Assembly (NCBI RefSeq): GCF_900100965.1
Contig: NZ_FMUJ01000002.1
Coordinates: forward strand, 369,869 to 433,868
DNA from: Variovorax sp. EL159
Lineage (GTDB): Bacteria; Pseudomonadota; Gammaproteobacteria; Burkholderiales; Burkholderiaceae_C
DNA length: 64,000 nt
Direction: 5' to 3'
Within the stretch, counting starts at the first letter, position 1. The number at the start of each line of letters is the position of its first letter. Below are positions 1-9,588 of this stretch, in pieces. The translations under genes and the position numbers were made by a program. The notes under the pieces are model-generated. The model was not told the origin of the DNA. It saw only the letters and a program-made list of their open reading frames with translations, and did not search any database.

Positions 1-317
1 CGAACAACTACCGTGCGACGAGCGGTGCGAGCTTCATTCCCGCGCTGGACGGACGCGCGACGATCTATGCCTCGCCCGATGCCAATCGCGATGTGCTGAT
101 CGCGTACATCAAGGCCAAGAAGACCATCACGCGCGCGACCAACGGCGCGGCACGCAGCTGGCGCTTCACGCAAGTGACGACGGCGGGCAACGTGGTGTTC
201 AGTTCGGGCCTGGGGCAACTGAACGCGGCGACGGACGCGGGCCTCACGAACATCTCTGTGCTGGTGGCGGATGATGGCAAGGGCCGGTCGGTCTACAAGC
301 TCGACCTGAGCAAGTAA
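1..317 (+). CDS. 3' end of an unidentified protein gene (partial)
   Basis: The gene enters the window from the left, so its start is not visible. Reading from base 3, about 104 codons run open to a TAA at 315-317. The visible C-terminus is rich in small and polar residues and ends ...VYKLDLSK. No signal peptide, membrane segment or catalytic motif falls in the visible part. The composition would fit an extracellular or periplasmic beta-rich protein, but I do not recognise a family. The gene is followed immediately by a REP-like repeat pair, and the next gene faces it on the other strand. Confidence 0.6.
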   Translation, partial: NNYRATSGASFIPALDGRATIYASPDANRDVLIAYIKAKKTITRATNGAARSWRFTQVTTAGNVVFSSGLGQLNAATDAGLTNISVLVADDGKGRSVYKLDLSK

Positions 318-326
318 CCCGCTTGA

Positions 327-440
327 CTCCCTCCCCTTCGGGGGAGGGCAGGGGTGGGGGCGCGACGGCCTTGCCGTAGGCATGGCACCTGTTCGAAGGC
401 CTGCCCCCATCCCAACCTTCCCCCAAAGGGGGAAGGAGCA
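327..440. repeat. Inverted pair of REP-like palindromic repeats
   Basis: Two related GC-rich stem-loops face each other across about 40 bases. The left one (327-361) has an 8-bp stem, CCCTCCCC with GGGGAGGG, around TTCG (329-348), followed by a G-rich tail. The right one (403-440) has a 9-bp stem, CCTTCCCCC with GGGGGAAGG, around AAA (416-436), preceded by the complementary C-rich tail. The reverse complement of the right unit matches the plan of the left one, so this is a REP doublet in inverted orientation. It lies between two convergent genes, where such elements often sit and may act as transcription barriers. Neither stem has a T-run. Confidence 0.75.
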
Positions 441-444
441 AGAC

Positions 445-1101
445 TCAGCGACGCACGGGCGCCAGAAGCACCACGAGGGCTCCCGCGCCGCCTTCCGCCG
501 GCTTGGCCTGCACGAACGCAATCACCTCGTTCTTCTGGATCAGCCAGCGTTGCGTCTTGGTCTTGAGCACCGGCTGCTTGCCGGGCGAGCCCAGGCCCTT
601 GCCGTGCACCACGCGCACGCAGCGCAACCCCTGCTTGTGAGACGTGCGGATGAAGCCGCCGAGGGCTTCGCGCGCCTCGTCGCTGCGCATGCCGTGCAGG
701 TCGACCTGGGCCTGGATCGACCAGTCGCCCTTGCGCAAACGCGCGGTGATGTCGGTGCCGATGCCGGGGCGGCGAAAGCTCATGGCGTCGTCGACGTCGA
801 GCAGCGTGGTCACGTCGAATTCGTCGGACAGCGACTCGCGCAGCACGCGCTGTTCGTCGAGCTGGTGCTGCACCGGGATCGGCGCGGGCGGTTCGGGCGA
901 CAGCGGCACGGCGGCCTTGCGGCGCAGCGGCTCGGTGGCGCCGATGGCACGGGTGAACAGGTCTTTCTCGGCGGCGCGCTTGCGTTCGGCGGCCGCCTTT
1001 GCCGCCGCCTCCGCCGCTTCACGCTCGCGGGTTTCGGCCAGCACGCGCTGCACCTGCTTGAGGTCGGCCAGGTTCTTCAATGAGGGCGCACGCGAAGCCA
1101 T
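445..1101 (-). CDS. Smr-domain protein (MutS2/SmrA-like nuclease domain)
   Basis: A 218-residue protein. The N-terminal third is an Ala/Lys/Arg/Glu-rich, probably coiled-coil region. The C-terminal part is a typical Smr domain, with the DLHGM signature at about residue 133 and VVHGKGLGS followed by KTKTQRWL further on. Stand-alone Smr domains of this type (SmrA/YdaL-like) are DNA- or RNA-cleaving nucleases; the role of this one is inferred. The ATG at 1099-1101 shares one base with the radC stop (TGATG), so translation is probably coupled and the pair forms an operon. The gene ends against the REP doublet. Confidence 0.85.
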   Translation of the reverse strand: MASRAPSLKNLADLKQVQRVLAETREREAAEAAAKAAAERKRAAEKDLFTRAIGATEPLRRKAAVPLSPEPPAPIPVQHQLDEQRVLRESLSDEFDVTTLLDVDDAMSFRRPGIGTDITARLRKGDWSIQAQVDLHGMRSDEAREALGGFIRTSHKQGLRCVRVVHGKGLGSPGKQPVLKTKTQRWLIQKNEVIAFVQAKPAEGGAGALVVLLAPVRR

Positions 1102-1778
1102 CAGAGCAGCCCCCTTTCTGCCATCGAGAAGCTCTGGCCCGGGCCCACGATGATGTGGTCGAGCACGCGGACATCGACCAGCCCCAGGGCAGCCCGCAGC
1201 GTCTGCGTGAGCGATTCGTCGGCGCGCGAAGGCGCGATGCTGCCACTCGGATGGTTGTGCGAGAGCACCACGGCCGCGGCCTGGTGGTGCAGGGCGCGCG
1301 TGACCACCTCGCGCGGGTAGACGCTGGTCTGCGTGAGCGTGCCGCGGAACATTTCTTCGAGCGCGATCAGGCGGTGCTGCACGTCGAGGAACACCACCGC
1401 GAACACCTCGTGCGGACGCGAGCCGATGTGCAGCTGCAGGTACTGCTTGACCGCCTCGGGCGAGTCGAACACCGTGCGCTGCCGGAGCTTTTCGCCCATG
1501 GCGCGGCGCGCCAGTTCGAGCACCGCGATCAGTTGGGAGCGCTTGGCGTCGCCGCCCATGCCCTTGATGGTCTTGAGGTCGTCGGCACGCGTGTGCAGCA
1601 GCCCCGAAAGACCGCCGAAGCGTTCGAGCAGGTGCTGTGCGAGCTGCAGCACGTTCTTGCCTGCCACGCCGGTGCGCAGCAGCAGTGCCAGCAGCTCGGC
1701 GTCGGCCAGCGCGGTGGCGCCCCGCGCGATGAGCTTTTCGCGCGGGCGGGCGTCGATTGGGAGATCCTTGAATGCCAT
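1101..1778 (-). CDS. radC: RadC family JAB-domain protein (UPF0758)
   Basis: 225 residues, the normal length for the family. The N-terminal part has a helix-hairpin-helix-like region ([13 protein letters not shown]). The C-terminal JAB/MPN domain carries a complete metal motif: SHNHPSG with H174 and H176, and D187 in the SRADE segment. Despite its name, RadC has no proven repair role, and the metal-dependent peptidase or deubiquitinase-like fold has no firmly assigned substrate. It starts divergently from the PPIase gene, and its stop overlaps the Smr-domain gene by one base. Confidence 0.93.
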   Translation of the reverse strand: MAFKDLPIDARPREKLIARGATALADAELLALLLRTGVAGKNVLQLAQHLLERFGGLSGLLHTRADDLKTIKGMGGDAKRSQLIAVLELARRAMGEKLRQRTVFDSPEAVKQYLQLHIGSRPHEVFAVVFLDVQHRLIALEEMFRGTLTQTSVYPREVVTRALHHQAAAVVLSHNHPSGSIAPSRADESLTQTLRAALGLVDVRVLDHIIVGPGQSFSMAERGLL

Positions 1779-1885
1779 GAAACCCTGCTGAAACCTTGGT
1801 GGACGCGGGTCGAAGCCCCGATCCTTAAAATGAGGCCCAGTTTATCGGGACACCCACCTTGTCTTTGCCCACCTCTGATGCCTCC

Positions 1886-2329
1886 ATGTCCCATGTTGTG
1901 ACTTCCGGCTCCTTCCTGACCCTGCACTACCGGCTCGCCGGTCCGGCGGGCGACATCATCAACACTTTCGCCGACAAGCCTGCGACCCTGTCGCTCGGCA
2001 CCGGCGAGCTTTCGCCTGCCATGGAGCAGCGCCTGCTTGGCCTGGAAGAGGGCACGCACGCCACCTTCGAGCTGCCCGCCGGCGAGGCTTTCGGCGAGCG
2101 CAATCCCGACATGCAGCAATGGGTGGCCAAGAAGCTGCTCGCGCAGATGGGCGACCCCGACGAGCAGTACGCCACCGGCGACGTCGTGCAGTTCCCCACG
2201 CCCGACGGCACGGGCAGCTATGCGGGCGCGGTGATCGAATCGAACGACACGGCCGTGCGCTTCGACTTCAACCATCCGCTGGCCGGCCAGCCCGTCACCT
2301 TCGAAGTGAAGCTGATCGGAGTCCTATGA
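1886..2329 (+). CDS. slpA: FKBP-type peptidyl-prolyl isomerase, SlpA/FkpB type
   Basis: 147 residues from the ATG at 1886. A TTG at 1859 would add nine residues, but the family alignment begins near the ATG. The FKBP fold with an inserted flap is recognisable from the LSLGTGELSPAMEQ, LLGLEEG and DFNHPLAGQPV segments; the last is the hallmark of SlpA-like proteins. It should be a cytoplasmic proline isomerase and chaperone. The stop TGA overlaps the ispH start as ATGA (2326-2329). The slpA-ispH pairing is common in proteobacteria. Confidence 0.93.
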   Translation: MSHVVTSGSFLTLHYRLAGPAGDIINTFADKPATLSLGTGELSPAMEQRLLGLEEGTHATFELPAGEAFGERNPDMQQWVAKKLLAQMGDPDEQYATGDVVQFPTPDGTGSYAGAVIESNDTAVRFDFNHPLAGQPVTFEVKLIGVL

Positions 2330-3294
2330 ATTCGGACATCTCGGAAGTCCTCCTGGCCGAGCCGCGCGGCTTCTGCGCCGGGGTCGACCGCGCCATCGAG
2401 ATCGTCGAGCGCGCCATCGCGAAGTTCGGCGCGCCGATCTACGTGCGCCACGAGATCGTGCACAACACCTATGTGGTGAACGAGCTCAAGGCCAAGGGCG
2501 CGATCTTCATCGAGGAACTGTCCGATGTGCCGCCCGGCGCCACGCTGGTGTTCAGCGCACATGGCGTGAGCAAGGCGGTGGAGCAGGAGGCGCGCGACCG
2601 CGGCTTCGAGATCTTCGACGCCACCTGCCCGCTGGTGACCAAGGTGCACGTCGAGGTGGCCAAGCTCGCGAAAGAGGGCTACGAGTTCATCATGATCGGC
2701 CACAAGGGGCACCCCGAGGTCGAGGGCACGATGGGCCAGTTGTCCAGCGGCATCCACCTGGTGGAAGACGTGGCCGACGTGGCGACGGTGTCGCCGTTGC
2801 AGACCGACAAGCTCGCGGTGGTCACGCAGACCACGCTCAGCGTGGACGATGCGGCCGAGATCGCCGCCGCCGTGCGCGCGCGCTTTCCGAACGTGCGGGA
2901 GCCCAAGCAGCAGGACATCTGCTACGCCACGCAGAACCGCCAGGACGCGGTGAAGATCATGAGCCCGCAGGTCGATCTCGTGATCGTGGTGGGCAGCCCC
3001 ACCAGCTCCAACAGCAACCGGCTGCGCGAGTTGGCCCAGCGCCTGGGCACCGAAAGCTACATGGTCGATTCGGCCGACGAACTCAAGCCCGAGTGGTTCG
3101 AGGGCAAGGCGCGCATCGGCCTCACGGCCGGCGCCTCGGCGCCCGAGGTGCTCGTGCGCGAGGTGATCGACCGCGTGCGTGCGCTCGGCGCGGTGTCGGT
3201 CCGCAAGATGGACGGCATCGAGGAAACCATCAAGTTTCCGCTTCCCAAGGGCCTCAAGCTCGACGACATTCCGCCCCCTGGGCACATCTCTTGA
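2326..3294 (+). CDS. ispH: 4-hydroxy-3-methylbut-2-enyl diphosphate reductase
   Basis: 322 residues. This enzyme makes IPP and DMAPP in the last step of the MEP isoprenoid pathway using a 4Fe-4S cluster. The three cluster cysteines are present: C17 in RGFCAGVDRA, C101 in DATCPLVTK and C199 in DICYATQNR. The SAHGVS and GSPTSSNSNRL substrate-site segments are also there. The start at 2326 overlaps the slpA stop by four bases, so an upstream in-frame extension of the open frame to 2119 is not real. The next gene starts six bases after its stop. Confidence 0.97.
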   Translation: MNSDISEVLLAEPRGFCAGVDRAIEIVERAIAKFGAPIYVRHEIVHNTYVVNELKAKGAIFIEELSDVPPGATLVFSAHGVSKAVEQEARDRGFEIFDATCPLVTKVHVEVAKLAKEGYEFIMIGHKGHPEVEGTMGQLSSGIHLVEDVADVATVSPLQTDKLAVVTQTTLSVDDAAEIAAAVRARFPNVREPKQQDICYATQNRQDAVKIMSPQVDLVIVVGSPTSSNSNRLRELAQRLGTESYMVDSADELKPEWFEGKARIGLTAGASAPEVLVREVIDRVRALGAVSVRKMDGIEETIKFPLPKGLKLDDIPPPGHIS

Positions 3295-3299
3295 ACACC

Positions 3300-4256
3300 A
3301 TGAACACAACCAATTGGCGCTCTGAAATAGATAGCGCCACCCGTAGGCTGCGCGAGCGTGCCGGCAATTTTCTGCGTGAAACGCCGCTCTGGAAGCTGCC
3401 GGCCGCCGCGTTCGGCATCGCGGTGCCGGGCGTTGAGGTCTGGCTCAAGCTCGAGCACATGCAGGTCAGCGGCAGCTTCAAGGCGCGCGGCATGATGAAC
3501 CGGCTGCTGGCCAACGACGTCCCCGAAAGCGGCGTGGTCGTGGCCTCGGGCGGCAATGCCGGCATTGCCACCGCCGCCGCCGCCAAGGCGCTGGGCGTGC
3601 GCTGCCAGGTGTTTTTGCCCGGCGTGTCACCCGAAGCCAAGCGTGCCCGCCTGCGCGCACTGGGCGCCGAAGTGGTCGTGGTCGGCGAGCTGTACCCCGA
3701 TGCACTGGCCGCCTGCCTGACGCGCCAGAAGGAAAGCGGCGCCTTGTTGACCCATGCCTACGACCAGCCCGAAGTGGTAGCTGGCGCGGGCACGCTGGGC
3801 CACGAGATCGAAACGCAGGGCGACCTGCCCGATTCGGTGCTGGTGAGCGTCGGCGGCGGCGGCCTGATCGGCGGCCTGGCCGGCTGGTTCGAGAAGCGCG
3901 CCCGCGTGGTCGCACTCGAACCCGAGAAGGCGCCCACCTTGTTCCGCGCCCGCGAGGCCGGCGAGCCGGTTGACGTCGACGTGGGCGGCATTGCGGCCGA
4001 TTCGCTCGGCGCGCGCCGCATCGGCGCCATCGCCTGGGAGATCACCCAGCAGCAGGTGCAAGACGCGTTGCTGCTGTCCGACGAATCGATCCGCGCCGCG
4101 CAACAGTGGATGTGGAAAGAGATGAAGCTCGCCGTCGAGCCCGCCGCCGCGCTGCCGCTGGCGGCGCTGCAGACCGGCGCTTATGTGCCGCGCGAAGGCG
4201 AGAAGGTGTGCCTGATCGTCTGCGGCGCGAACGTCGATCCGGCCACCGTCGCCTGA
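3300..4256 (+). CDS. Threonine/serine dehydratase-like PLP enzyme
   Basis: 318 residues, fold type II PLP enzyme. The Schiff-base lysine is K61 in GSFKARG, the substrate-binding loop is ASGGNAGIA, and the phosphate-binding glycine run is SVGGGGLIGG. There is no C-terminal ACT-like regulatory domain, so it resembles the short catabolic threonine/serine dehydratases rather than IlvA. The exact substrate cannot be told from sequence. The ATG at 3300 lies just after the ispH stop; a TTG at 3291 is a less likely start. Probably co-transcribed with slpA-ispH. Confidence 0.88.
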   Translation: MNTTNWRSEIDSATRRLRERAGNFLRETPLWKLPAAAFGIAVPGVEVWLKLEHMQVSGSFKARGMMNRLLANDVPESGVVVASGGNAGIATAAAAKALGVRCQVFLPGVSPEAKRARLRALGAEVVVVGELYPDALAACLTRQKESGALLTHAYDQPEVVAGAGTLGHEIETQGDLPDSVLVSVGGGGLIGGLAGWFEKRARVVALEPEKAPTLFRAREAGEPVDVDVGGIAADSLGARRIGAIAWEITQQQVQDALLLSDESIRAAQQWMWKEMKLAVEPAAALPLAALQTGAYVPREGEKVCLIVCGANVDPATVA

Positions 4257-4297
4257 TCGCGTGGGCAGGGTGGGGCGCGGTGGGTGCCGCGCCCACC

Positions 4298-5641
<1,344 letters not shown>

Positions 5642-5652
5642 GGCCCCGGGGC

Positions 5653-5682
5653 TTCAAAAAGCGGAATTTCATCCGCTATAAT
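5653..5682 (+). promoter_or_regulatory. Sigma-70 promoter of tRNA-Ser
   Basis: A perfect TATAAT at 5677-5682 is preceded 18 bases upstream by TTCAAA at 5653-5658. The predicted start lies about 10 bases ahead of the tRNA 5' end. A small GCGGA/TCCGC dyad lies between the two boxes. Confidence 0.7.
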
Positions 5683-5700
5683 CAGAGGCTCGACAGCACC

Positions 5701-5790
5701 GGAGAGGTGGCAGAGTGGTCGAATGTACCTGACTCGAAATCAGGCGTACTAGCGATAGTACCGAGGGTTCGAATCCCTCCCTCTCCTCCA
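5701..5790 (+). tRNA. tRNA-Ser (anticodon CGA)
   Basis: A 90-base class II tRNA. The acceptor GGAGAGG (5701-5707) pairs with CCTCTCC (5780-5786), followed by T and an encoded CCA end (5788-5790). The anticodon stem CCTGA/TCAGG closes the loop CTCGAAA with anticodon CGA. A long variable arm (GTACTAGCGATAGTAC, 16 bases) and a GGTTCGAATCC T-loop are present. It reads UCG serine codons, which are frequent in this GC-rich genome. Confidence 0.97.
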
Positions 5791-5794
5791 AGAA

Positions 5795-5819
5795 TGGCCC
5801 CGCAAGGGGCTATTTTTTT
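5795..5819 (+). terminator. Rho-independent terminator after tRNA-Ser
   Basis: The stem GCCCC/GGGGC (extended by weaker T-A and G-T pairs) around GCAA is followed by seven T residues. It starts five bases after the tRNA CCA end. Confidence 0.9.
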
Positions 5820-5867
5820 GCCTGTTTGCACCGAATCCCCCGACGGCTCCGGGTCGGTGCGGGCATT

Positions 5868-7361
5868 TCAAGGCCGTCCGGCCGTGACGTCTCCCGACAC
5901 CTGCGCGATAACCCTGCTCATGCGCCGCACAAGTTCATCTGCCTGTTCGACCGGCATCCCCGCATAGCCAAGCACAAAGCCGTTGTAGTGCGCGCTACCC
6001 GTGCCTGGAAGGCAGAACGGGCTCAGCGGCCGCAGACCCAACCCTTGCGCCCGCGCCGCACGGCTGACGGCCACGTCCGTCACCGGCGCTTCGAGCCGCA
6101 CTGACAGGTGCATGCCGCCCGCGCCGCCGGACACGGTGACGACACCCTGGAGGTGCCGCGCCAGCGCCGCCTGTAAGGCCTCGCGGCGCCGGGCATAGAG
6201 TTGCCGCATGCGGCGCAGGTGCAGCGTGAACTGGCCGCTTTCGATGAAGTCCGCCAGCGCGGCCTGTTCGGCGAGCCGGCCGCGCATCCCGGCGGCGGCG
6301 ATCGCGCCCAGCAACGCCGGCGCCACCGCGGTGGGCACGACCGTGAAGCCCAGGCGAAGCGCGGGAAACAGCGTCTTGCTGAAGGTGCCGACGTAGACCA
6401 CCGGCGCGTGCGCGTCCAGCCACTGCACGGCAGACAGCGGAACGCCATCGCTGCGGAATTCGCTGTCGTAATCGTCTTCGATCAGCCATGCGCCGGTTTC
6501 GCGCGCCTGCCGGATCAGCGCCAGCCGTCGTTCGAGGCTCATCATGGCGCCCAGCGGGTACTGGTGCGACGGGGTGATGTAGATCAGCCGCGGAGGCGTG
6601 GCGCGCCAGTCCTCCGCACGCGGTGCCAGGCCTTCGCTGTCGACGGCGATGGGAACCAGCCGGAGGTCGGCGGCCTGGAATGCGGCGCGCGCACCGGGGT
6701 AGCCGGGGTTCTCGATCCAGGCCGTGTCGCCCGCATCGGCCAGCGCGCGGGCGCACAGTTCCAAACCGCCCTGGGAGCCATCGGTAATGAAGACCTGCTC
6801 GGCCGCGCAGCGCACGCCGCGTGACACGCGCAGGTACTGCGCGATCGCCTCCCGCAGCGGCAGATGGCCTTGCACGGGCGCGTAGTTCAGCTGCCGCGCA
6901 TCGGTCTGGCGCCAGGCCCGTTCCATGCAGCGCCGCCAGGCGGTCAGCGGAAACTCGTCCAGCGCGGGCGTGCCCGGCCACAAGGGCAACGGACGGTTCG
7001 CGTCGTCCTGTTCGCCTTGCAGCGCGATCGCGCGGCGCGCGAGCCTGGGTGTGGGTGGAGGCACTGCCTCGTGCGCGTTGCTGGTCTTGCCGTGTGTCAG
7101 CCCAAGGTGCGCGACGAGGGTGCCGTGGCGGGAGCCCACCAGGAAGCCTTCCGCGGTCAGATGCTCGTAGGCGTAGAGCACGGAGTTGCGGGCCATGTCG
7201 AGTTCATCGGCCAAAGTCCGCGTGGACGGAAGCCGCGCGCCTTCGGCGATCCTGCCGCCAAGGATCGCCCACCGGAGGCAGGCGTACAGCCGGTGTTGCC
7301 GGGTGGCAGGGCCTTGCGGGCCTTCGCGTGCGAACGCGGCGAGCAGGGCGCCGTAGTCCAT
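5868..7361 (-). CDS. MocR/PdxR-type GntR regulator with aminotransferase domain
   Basis: 497 residues from the ATG at 7361; an in-frame upstream ATG at 7400 would add 13 residues. The first 90 or so residues are a GntR winged helix-turn-helix (LPSTRTLADELDMARNSVLYAYEHL). The rest is a fold type I aminotransferase-like domain with the PLP lysine in GTFSKTLFPALRLG and the aspartate site in WLIEDDYDSEFR. Such proteins bind PLP and an amino-acid-like effector and usually control a neighbouring gene. Here it diverges from a DMT exporter, its likely target. It ends facing the tRNA terminator. Confidence 0.92.
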   Translation of the reverse strand: MDYGALLAAFAREGPQGPATRQHRLYACLRWAILGGRIAEGARLPSTRTLADELDMARNSVLYAYEHLTAEGFLVGSRHGTLVAHLGLTHGKTSNAHEAVPPPTPRLARRAIALQGEQDDANRPLPLWPGTPALDEFPLTAWRRCMERAWRQTDARQLNYAPVQGHLPLREAIAQYLRVSRGVRCAAEQVFITDGSQGGLELCARALADAGDTAWIENPGYPGARAAFQAADLRLVPIAVDSEGLAPRAEDWRATPPRLIYITPSHQYPLGAMMSLERRLALIRQARETGAWLIEDDYDSEFRSDGVPLSAVQWLDAHAPVVYVGTFSKTLFPALRLGFTVVPTAVAPALLGAIAAAGMRGRLAEQAALADFIESGQFTLHLRRMRQLYARRREALQAALARHLQGVVTVSGGAGGMHLSVRLEAPVTDVAVSRAARAQGLGLRPLSPFCLPGTGSAHYNGFVLGYAGMPVEQADELVRRMSRVIAQVSGDVTAGRP

Positions 7362-7455
7362 GGTGGCTCCATCAATCAGGGCTTGGGTGGGTCTATGCAT
7401 GATGCCACGGGGTGTCTAAGGTCGCGGTGTCCGGCCCCTTCGATTCCGCCATCGC

Positions 7456-8412
7456 ATGACCACATCCGCCACCCCCTCCGTACACGACACCGCAGTCCGC
7501 GCGCCCGAGTCCGCCGTCGATGCATCGACGAAGCCTTCGCGCCTCGCGATCTGGCTGCTGGGCACCGTGGCGATCGTCTGGGGCATCAACTGGCCGGTCG
7601 GCAAGGCCACGCTCGCGTACCTGCCGCCGATCTGGACCGTCGCGCTGCGAACGGGCGTGGGCGCCCTGGCCGTTCTCGTGCTGTGCCTGCTGACGCGGCG
7701 GCTGGTGCTGCCGCGCCGCGGAGACATCCCGGTCATCCTGAGCGTCGGCGGGCTGCACATGACGGCGTTCTCGGTGCTGTGCAGCGTGGGCCTGGCGCAC
7801 GTGTCGGCCGGCCGCTCGGTGGTGCTGGCTTACACGACGCCGCTGTGGGTCGTGCCGGGTGCGTGGCTGCTGCTGGGCGAGGCGCCCACGCGCCGGCGTC
7901 TGCTCGGTGCGGGCCTGGGTCTCGCGGGGTTGTTGCTGATCTTCAATCCGCAGACCTTCGACTGGCATGACCGGCGTGCGGTGATGGGAAATGCGGCGGT
8001 GCTGCTGGCGGCGTTCTGCTGGGCTGGGAGCATCCTCTACGTGCGCGCGCACAAGTGGGTGACGCCGCCTTTCGAGCTGGTGTTCTGGCATGCGCTGCTG
8101 GCCAGTTGCTTGCTGCTGCCGATGGCCTTGGCGACCGAAGGCGTTCCGCACATCGAATGGAATCCGGCATTGGTGTCGCAACTGCTTTACGGTGGCCTGT
8201 TCGGCATTGCACTGGCCTCGTGGGCGATGACCACGGTCAACCGCATGCTGCCGGCAACCACGACATCGCTCGGTCTTCTGGGCGTGCCGGTGATCGGCAT
8301 CGTCTGTTCATCCGTGGCGCTGCACGAGCCGCTCAGCGTGGCCTTGCTGGCGGCGCTGGCGCTCATCCTCGGCGGTATCGCAATGGGAATGGGGCGCGGC
8401 GGCAAGGCCTGA
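7456..8412 (+). CDS. EamA/DMT family membrane transporter
   Basis: 318 residues with ten hydrophobic segments in the usual two EamA repeats. The first follows the hydrophilic N-terminus at about residue 32 (WLLGTVAIVWGINWPVGKATL, a typical EamA opening). It is probably an inner-membrane exporter of a metabolite or amino acid. The divergent MocR regulator suggests control by an amino-acid-related signal. The intergenic gap to that regulator is 94 bases. The substrate cannot be told from sequence. Confidence 0.9.
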   Translation: MTTSATPSVHDTAVRAPESAVDASTKPSRLAIWLLGTVAIVWGINWPVGKATLAYLPPIWTVALRTGVGALAVLVLCLLTRRLVLPRRGDIPVILSVGGLHMTAFSVLCSVGLAHVSAGRSVVLAYTTPLWVVPGAWLLLGEAPTRRRLLGAGLGLAGLLLIFNPQTFDWHDRRAVMGNAAVLLAAFCWAGSILYVRAHKWVTPPFELVFWHALLASCLLLPMALATEGVPHIEWNPALVSQLLYGGLFGIALASWAMTTVNRMLPATTTSLGLLGVPVIGIVCSSVALHEPLSVALLAALALILGGIAMGMGRGGKA

Positions 8413-8555
8413 TCGCCGCCCGTGCATGTCCTTCAGCCCGGCTTAAGGTTGCCTGGCGATACTCGGGTGGACGGTCTTCTGGCGCTGGTAGAGGTCGCTT
8501 CGGCACCCGCTCACAAGAGTGGTTCCTCGAAGCCGGAGGTCGTCACGAATACTTT

Positions 8556-8580
8556 GCGGCCGAGTCTGTGACCCGGCCGC
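8556..8580. terminator. GC-rich stem-loop between convergent genes
   Basis: GCGGCCG (8556-8562) pairs with CGGCCGC (8574-8580) around an 11-base loop. It lies 10 bases past the 3' end of the regulator gene read on the minus strand. No T-run on either strand, so its terminator role is only possible. The rest of the 177-base gap after the transporter gene shows nothing recognisable. Confidence 0.35.
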
Positions 8581-8589
8581 GCAGGCACT

Positions 8590-9468
8590 TCAGGCGCGGG
8601 CCTGCGCCATCTCCCCAAGCCACACGGGTTCGTTCGACGTGTCCGGAAAGCCGGACGCATTCGCCGTGCGAGGGTGGCCATTCATGAGGTCGTGGCCGTG
8701 GTGTGCGTGATGCGTGTGCGCATCGTCATCGCCCAGTAACGTCGTCGCCAGATGGCGCAGCTCGTAGCCCCGCCCGTACACCGAGTGCAGCACGAACTCG
8801 CTCTCCTTGTGCAGCGACAGCTTGCGGCGGATGTTGGCCACGCAGCAGTCGAGCACGCGGCTCTTTCTTTCGATCCGGGCGTCCACCCACAGCGAGGCCA
8901 GCAGCCAGTCGCGCTCGAGCAGCCGTCCGGCATTGCGGAACAGCAGCAGCGCAAGTTCGAATTCGCGGGGCTTGAGCCGGATCTCGGCGCCCTTGTGGAT
9001 CACCACGCGCCGGCTTCCCAGGAACTGGTAATCGCCGAAGACCGCGCTCACGGCCTGCGGGTGCAGCAGCGTCTCGTTGCGCCGCAGCGATTCGCGCACG
9101 CGCAGCTCCAGTTCGAAATCGTCGATGGGCAGCACCGCGAAGTCGATGTGCGCCCCCGGCGATTCATTGCCCGCCGCCGAGAGCACCGCGATCAGCAGGT
9201 CCCGTTGCGATGCATTGGCCACGAGGCAGATCGGAATGCGCAGCGCCTTGCACATGGCCGTGAGGATCGGCCACTCGCCTTCGTCCTTGAGCATGATGAG
9301 CAGCAGGCCGAACTGGCTGCCGCCGGTCACGGCCAGCAGAAAGTCCGCGCTGGTGTCGAACGAGGCCGGCTCGCAGCCCATCAGGCGCAGCCTGTTGCCC
9401 CACGTGACCTGCTGGGCTTCGTCGCAACCGACCAGCGCGATCTGGCGCGAGCCCTGGGCGCCGCTCAT
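8590..9468 (-). CDS. OmpR-like winged-helix regulator with degenerate receiver
   Basis: 292 residues. The C-terminal half is a clear OmpR/PhoB winged helix (LKPREFELALLLFRNAGRLLERDWL, then SRVLDCCVANIRRKL and VYGRGYEL). The N-terminal 130 residues have receiver-like length and alternation, but the strand that should carry the phospho-accepting Asp reads FGLLLIMLK, and the conserved C-terminal Lys is absent too. Phosphorylation-independent control is therefore likely. A tail after the DNA-binding domain is His/Asp rich (DDDAHTHHAHHGHD) and could bind metal. It lies 120 bases downstream of the YadA-like gene in the same direction. Confidence 0.85.
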   Translation of the reverse strand: MSGAQGSRQIALVGCDEAQQVTWGNRLRLMGCEPASFDTSADFLLAVTGGSQFGLLLIMLKDEGEWPILTAMCKALRIPICLVANASQRDLLIAVLSAAGNESPGAHIDFAVLPIDDFELELRVRESLRRNETLLHPQAVSAVFGDYQFLGSRRVVIHKGAEIRLKPREFELALLLFRNAGRLLERDWLLASLWVDARIERKSRVLDCCVANIRRKLSLHKESEFVLHSVYGRGYELRHLATTLLGDDDAHTHHAHHGHDLMNGHPRTANASGFPDTSNEPVWLGEMAQARA

Positions 9469-9588
9469 GGCTGGAACCCGCCCGGCATGGCCACGTCGTT
9501 CAGGGGCACTGGCTTCGCAAGAGGGTTCTTCATGTCGATGGCATCCATGCGTTGGTGGTTGTGGAACGAAGGCACAGGAACGAACGGG

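Noticed and set aside
2119..2325. Upstream extension of the ispH frame
   Set aside because: It lies inside slpA in another frame. IspH homology starts at the ATG at 2326, which overlaps the slpA stop.
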